Source of the DNA: Methylococcales symbiont of Hymedesmia sp. n. MRB-2018
GTDB lineage: Bacteria; Pseudomonadota; Gammaproteobacteria; Methylococcales; Methylomonadaceae
Assembly: GCA_003666385.1 (NCBI GenBank)
Contig: QPIN01000041.1
Location: 1 to 37,797, forward strand
DNA: 37,797 nt
Direction: 5' to 3'
In this document: positions 35,396 to 37,797 of the stretch, in pieces
How positions within the stretch are numbered: position 1 is the stretch's first letter
How the letters are laid out: every line of letters begins with the position of its first letter
The notes under the pieces: generated by a model
What the model was told of the DNA's origin: nothing
Databases searched by the model: none
Seen by the model: only the letters and a program-made list of their open reading frames with translations
Translations under genes and position numbers: made by a program

Positions 35396-35521
35396 TTTTC
35401 AGTTTTCAGTTTTCAGTTTTCAGTTTTCAGTTTTCAGTTTTCAGTTTTTAGTTTTTAGTTTTTAGTTTTTAGTTTTTAGTTTTTAGTTTTTAGTTTTCAA
35501 TTTTCAATTTTCAATTTTCAA
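35396..35521. repeat. Tandem heptamer array 2 (18 units in three ordered blocks)
   Basis: 126 bases divide exactly into 7 x TTTTCAG, 7 x TTTTTAG and 4 x TTTTCAA. The array ends 14 bases before the ATG at 35536, so it occupies the upstream region of the radical SAM gene and lies 106 bases before the divergent proC start. The block order suggests stepwise expansion of point variants. Confidence 0.95.
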
Positions 35522-35535
35522 TTTATTTATAGCCA

Positions 35536-36528
35536 ATGATTGATACTTTATATATTGAAGAAAGTGTTCGACATCACCCTCGCACACTCAGTATTTGCCA
35601 ACGTTTTCCACACGCCAGAATCATCTTCTGCGAAAGATACGGCGAAGTATTTAATCCGAAAGCACAAAATTTTCGTCTACAAAAACAAAATCCTGCATTA
35701 ATCATTGCTGAAAAGTTTAATCACTTTGCACTAGCTGCACCCCTAGGATACGGTATCGGAGCAACAAAGAATTACTACTTTTCTCATATGTATAACTGCT
35801 TGTACGATTGTCGTTACTGCTTTTTACAGGGTATGTATCAATCGGCAAATTATGTTTTTTTTATCAACTATGAAGATTTTCAAGCTGAAATCAAACAAAT
35901 TTGTGCCGCCTCACCTGCTGAGCCAATTCATTTCTTTTCAGGTTATGATTGTGATAGCCTGGCTCTTGAACCCGTCACCCGTTTTGCTGAACATTTTTTG
36001 CCTTTTTTTGCACAGTTACCCAATGCCTGGCTTGAATTAAGAACCAAAAGCACGCAAATAAGAAGTTTACTTAATACAGAAGCCTACTCTCGCTGCATTG
36101 TTGCTTTCAGTTTATCGCCCGATGATATAGCCCAAAAAGTAGAAGATAAAGCACCTACTCTGGAACGTCGTCTTCAGGCACTATGTAAATTACAAGAACA
36201 TGGTTGGTCTATAGGCTTACGCTTTGACCCTTTAATCTATCAGACAGATTATCAACAACAATATAAACATTTTTTTGAACAGGTTTTTTCCAGAATTTCA
36301 TTAGACTCACTGCATTCAGTCAGTCTTGGTGTGTTTCGATTACCCGAAAAATACTTCAAAAAAATACATAAACTGTACCCAGAGGAAAAGTTATTTTCTA
36401 GTCCGCTAGAAACTAGGAATAAAATGACATCCTATAAAACTGAGCTAGAACAAGAAATGTTACAGTATTGTACTGAACACATATTAAGCTACATCCCCCA
36501 ATCTAAATTCTTTCCATGTACACTTTAA
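35536..36528 (+). CDS. Spore-photoproduct-lyase-like radical SAM protein
   Basis: The 330-residue protein contains CLYDCRYCFLQG (Cys88, Cys92, Cys95), the CxxxCxxC motif that binds the 4Fe-4S cluster of radical SAM enzymes. It is followed by FFSGYDCDSLALEP, LELRTKST and VAFSLSPDDIAQKVEDKAPTLERR, blocks shared with spore photoproduct lyases. In Bacillus this enzyme repairs the 5-thyminyl-dihydrothymine lesion of spores; homologues in non-spore-formers are of uncertain function. The ATG at 35536 has no strong ribosome site and follows the heptamer array closely. The gene overlaps the next one by 13 bases, implying a two-gene unit. Confidence 0.87.
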   Translation: MIDTLYIEESVRHHPRTLSICQRFPHARIIFCERYGEVFNPKAQNFRLQKQNPALIIAEKFNHFALAAPLGYGIGATKNYYFSHMYNCLYDCRYCFLQGMYQSANYVFFINYEDFQAEIKQICAASPAEPIHFFSGYDCDSLALEPVTRFAEHFLPFFAQLPNAWLELRTKSTQIRSLLNTEAYSRCIVAFSLSPDDIAQKVEDKAPTLERRLQALCKLQEHGWSIGLRFDPLIYQTDYQQQYKHFFEQVFSRISLDSLHSVSLGVFRLPEKYFKKIHKLYPEEKLFSSPLETRNKMTSYKTELEQEMLQYCTEHILSYIPQSKFFPCTL

Positions 36529-37262
36529 AACGCACACTACTTGTTACCGGAGCCAGTTCTGGCATTGGCCGTGCTATTGCAAAAAGCTTATTAATGCAGG
36601 GACATCATGTTATTGGAAGTTCTCGGGACTGCAATCAATTTACAAAAGCTCATGCTTATTTTCATCCCTTTGAAATTAATTTTTCACACTTAGATGAAAT
36701 AGCACCTAAAATGAAACAATTACAAAAAAAATTTCCCGCGTTAGATGCTATTATTTTTGCTGCGGGATTTGGTCAATTTGGCGCATTAGAAGAATTTTCT
36801 TATCCACAAATTGAACTCCTCCTCACAGTAAACCTTACCAGCCAGATATTTTTAACTCGTTCCCTCATTCCTCAATTAAAAAGAAAAAAGCATAGTAATC
36901 TCATTTATATTGGCTCTGAAGCTGCTTTAAAAGGCAGCCGAAAAGGTGCTGTTTATTGTGCAAGTAAATTCGCTCTACGCGGCTTTACACAAGCACTCAA
37001 AGAAGAATGTGGTAATAGCAGCGTTCGAGTTTCATTAATTAATCCAGGTATGGTAAAAACAGCTTTTTTTGAAGACTTAAACTTTCAAGCTGGAAATGAT
37101 CCTAGCCACGCCCTTTTAGCCGATGATATTGCTGAAACAGTAAATTACATTCTCAAGTCAAACCCTAATAGCGTTATTGACGAGATTAATTTAAACCCTG
37201 CCAATAAAGTTATACGCTTTAAAAAGGGGGCTTATATACCTAAATCTACAAAACCCATTTAA
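36516..37262 (+). CDS. Short-chain dehydrogenase/reductase (classical SDR)
   Basis: The 248-residue protein has TGASSGIGRAIAKSLL (about 11-26) for NAD(P), followed by FAAGFG in place of the usual NAG motif. IYIGSEAALKGSRKGAVY and YCASKFALRGF supply the Ser, Tyr and Lys of the active site, and LINPGMVKTAF follows. The N-terminal pattern with GSSRD after strand 2 suggests NADP(H) preference. It overlaps the radical SAM gene by 13 bases. The substrate is unknown. The pairing suggests joint action, perhaps in oxidative or DNA-damage metabolism, but this is inference only. Confidence 0.88.
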   Translation: MYTLKRTLLVTGASSGIGRAIAKSLLMQGHHVIGSSRDCNQFTKAHAYFHPFEINFSHLDEIAPKMKQLQKKFPALDAIIFAAGFGQFGALEEFSYPQIELLLTVNLTSQIFLTRSLIPQLKRKKHSNLIYIGSEAALKGSRKGAVYCASKFALRGFTQALKEECGNSSVRVSLINPGMVKTAFFEDLNFQAGNDPSHALLADDIAETVNYILKSNPNSVIDEINLNPANKVIRFKKGAYIPKSTKPI

Positions 37263-37688
37263 ACCCTTTCGTCTATGCCACCTTTGATTTTTTTCAACCT
37301 TACTAAGATTTTTATTTTTAAGAACTTTTTCTACTTGTTTTAGAGTTGTCATGGTGATTTTGAGTAGGATAGTAATTTGATCTAGTCTTGCATAAATTGA
37401 GTACCTAGATAAATAGCATAGACCCATTATTTTTTAGCTAACGCGGATTTTGTTACGTGCAATATCCAGTAGTTTTTCAGCCATAAAGTTATTTTTAACT
37501 TGAAATAATGATTATGAGTGTATGCTGATGGTAATAATAAATAGAGACCTCAGCACAACCAACAACTTTATCCATATTCATTAGGCTTCCCCTATTTTTT
37601 CGTCAATTACACTGTTCTTTAGGTCATTTAATACATTAAATCAATTTTATTCCTGTTTTTCAGTGGTTTCCCCCGATTTTTGACACAT
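37263..37688. other. Non-coding stretch with mobile-element debris
   Basis: About 426 bases between the SDR stop and the transposase stop. Apart from the short integrase-like fragment, I see no convincing gene. The part from about 37583 (GGCTTCCCC, with GGGGGAAACCACTGA on the minus strand nearer the transposase) may contain the end of the insertion sequence, but the partner end is outside the window. Confidence 0.4.
37434..37484 (-). pseudogene. Possible remnant of an integron-type site-specific integrase N-terminus
   Basis: The 16-codon frame MAEKLLDIARNKIRVS ends in TAA. It resembles the first residues of integron-family tyrosine recombinases (xxLLxxVRxxIRxxHYSxRTE). The same frame continues after the stop without a recognisable domain, so this is at most a decayed fragment. 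The match is short and could be chance. Confidence 0.25.
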
Positions 37689-37797
37689 TTACCCCACATA
37701 ACTTGGCTCTGGTATGCCGTAGAGCGTTAAAAACTTGGCTCCTTTGCGAATGTTCGCAGCCATGGCAGCTAAACCATAAACGGTTGCATTTTTGGCA
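37689..37797 (-). mobile_element. Insertion-sequence transposase, C-terminal end only (cut by window edge)
   Basis: The minus frame is open from the window edge to TAA at 37689 and gives 35 residues. They include AKNATVYGLAAMAANIRKG and end with LYGIPEPSYVG. The arrangement (K-N, Y-G-L-A-A, N-I-R-K-G) is the familiar C-terminal tail of IS5/IS1182-type DDE transposases, where a final helix follows the catalytic glutamate. The catalytic residues are outside the window, so activity cannot be judged. The IS family is a best guess. Confidence 0.7.

Noticed and set aside
35396-35521. Second regular array as CRISPR or telomere-like sequence
   Set aside because: Contiguous heptamers with no spacers and an internal genomic position; best described as a simple tandem repeat.
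37191-37427. 78-codon minus frame overlapping the SDR 3' end
   Set aside because: No homologous pattern recognised, and it overlaps a well-supported gene antisense; at most the tail of a decayed integrase frame.

Overview
The window is AT-rich, densely packed DNA from a Gram-negative bacterium. Outer-membrane proteins, an RND tripartite pump, LolA-like and MMPL proteins, and the style of purB, mnmA, proC and yggT all point to a gammaproteobacterium. The genus cannot be read from the sequence. The intergenic heptanucleotide arrays and GC-rich palindromic repeats recall large, repeat-rich genomes such as Methylococcales or Thiotrichales/Beggiatoaceae, but this is only an impression.

Region 1 (1-510) holds the 3' end of a large outer-membrane beta-barrel protein, closed by a strong terminator. 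Region 2 (888-24640) is one block of 24 genes, all on the minus strand, mostly overlapping or a few bases apart. It is an aryl polyene (APE/xanthomonadin-type) biosynthetic gene cluster. In transcription order it has a COG4648 membrane protein, a LolA-like carrier, an MMPL exporter, a halogenase-like flavoprotein, a carrier protein (ACP3), a condensation-fold acyltransferase, an FAD oxidoreductase, an acyl ligase and a second halogenase-like flavoprotein. These are followed by the type II core: KS, hotdog dehydratase, KR, second KS, chain-length-factor-like protein, PlsC-type acyltransferase, two ACPs, a second COG4648 protein and a ligase-dehydratase fusion. The block ends with a family 2 glycosyltransferase, an LpxL-type acyltransferase, a MIO aromatic amino acid ammonia-lyase, a hotdog thioesterase and a CrtI-like FAD enzyme. 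The lyase should make an aryl acrylate, a ligase should load it onto an ACP, and KS/CLF/KR/DH should extend it into a conjugated polyene. The acyl- and glycosyltransferases should attach the chain to a lipid, and LolA/MMPL should help place it in the outer membrane.

The distinctive part of the cluster is the upstream half. Two flavoproteins carry the WxWxIP motif of flavin-dependent halogenases and lie beside a dedicated ligase, carrier protein and condensation-fold protein. This looks like a carrier-tethered halogenation or tailoring module for an aryl polyene. No methyltransferase and no phosphopantetheinyl transferase are visible.

Region 3 (24845-27635) has purB and mnmA, separated by a MITE-like element with matching ends, flanking direct repeats and an internal array of 26 heptamers. 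Region 4 (27915-33694) is a plus-strand RND efflux operon (outer-membrane lipoprotein, adaptor, permease) followed by a G-rich tandem repeat and a hairpin. Region 5 holds yggT and proC (minus), a second, block-ordered heptamer array, and an overlapping pair on the plus strand: a spore-photoproduct-lyase-like radical SAM protein and an SDR. The right edge contains mobile-element debris: the C-terminus of a transposase and a possible integrase remnant.
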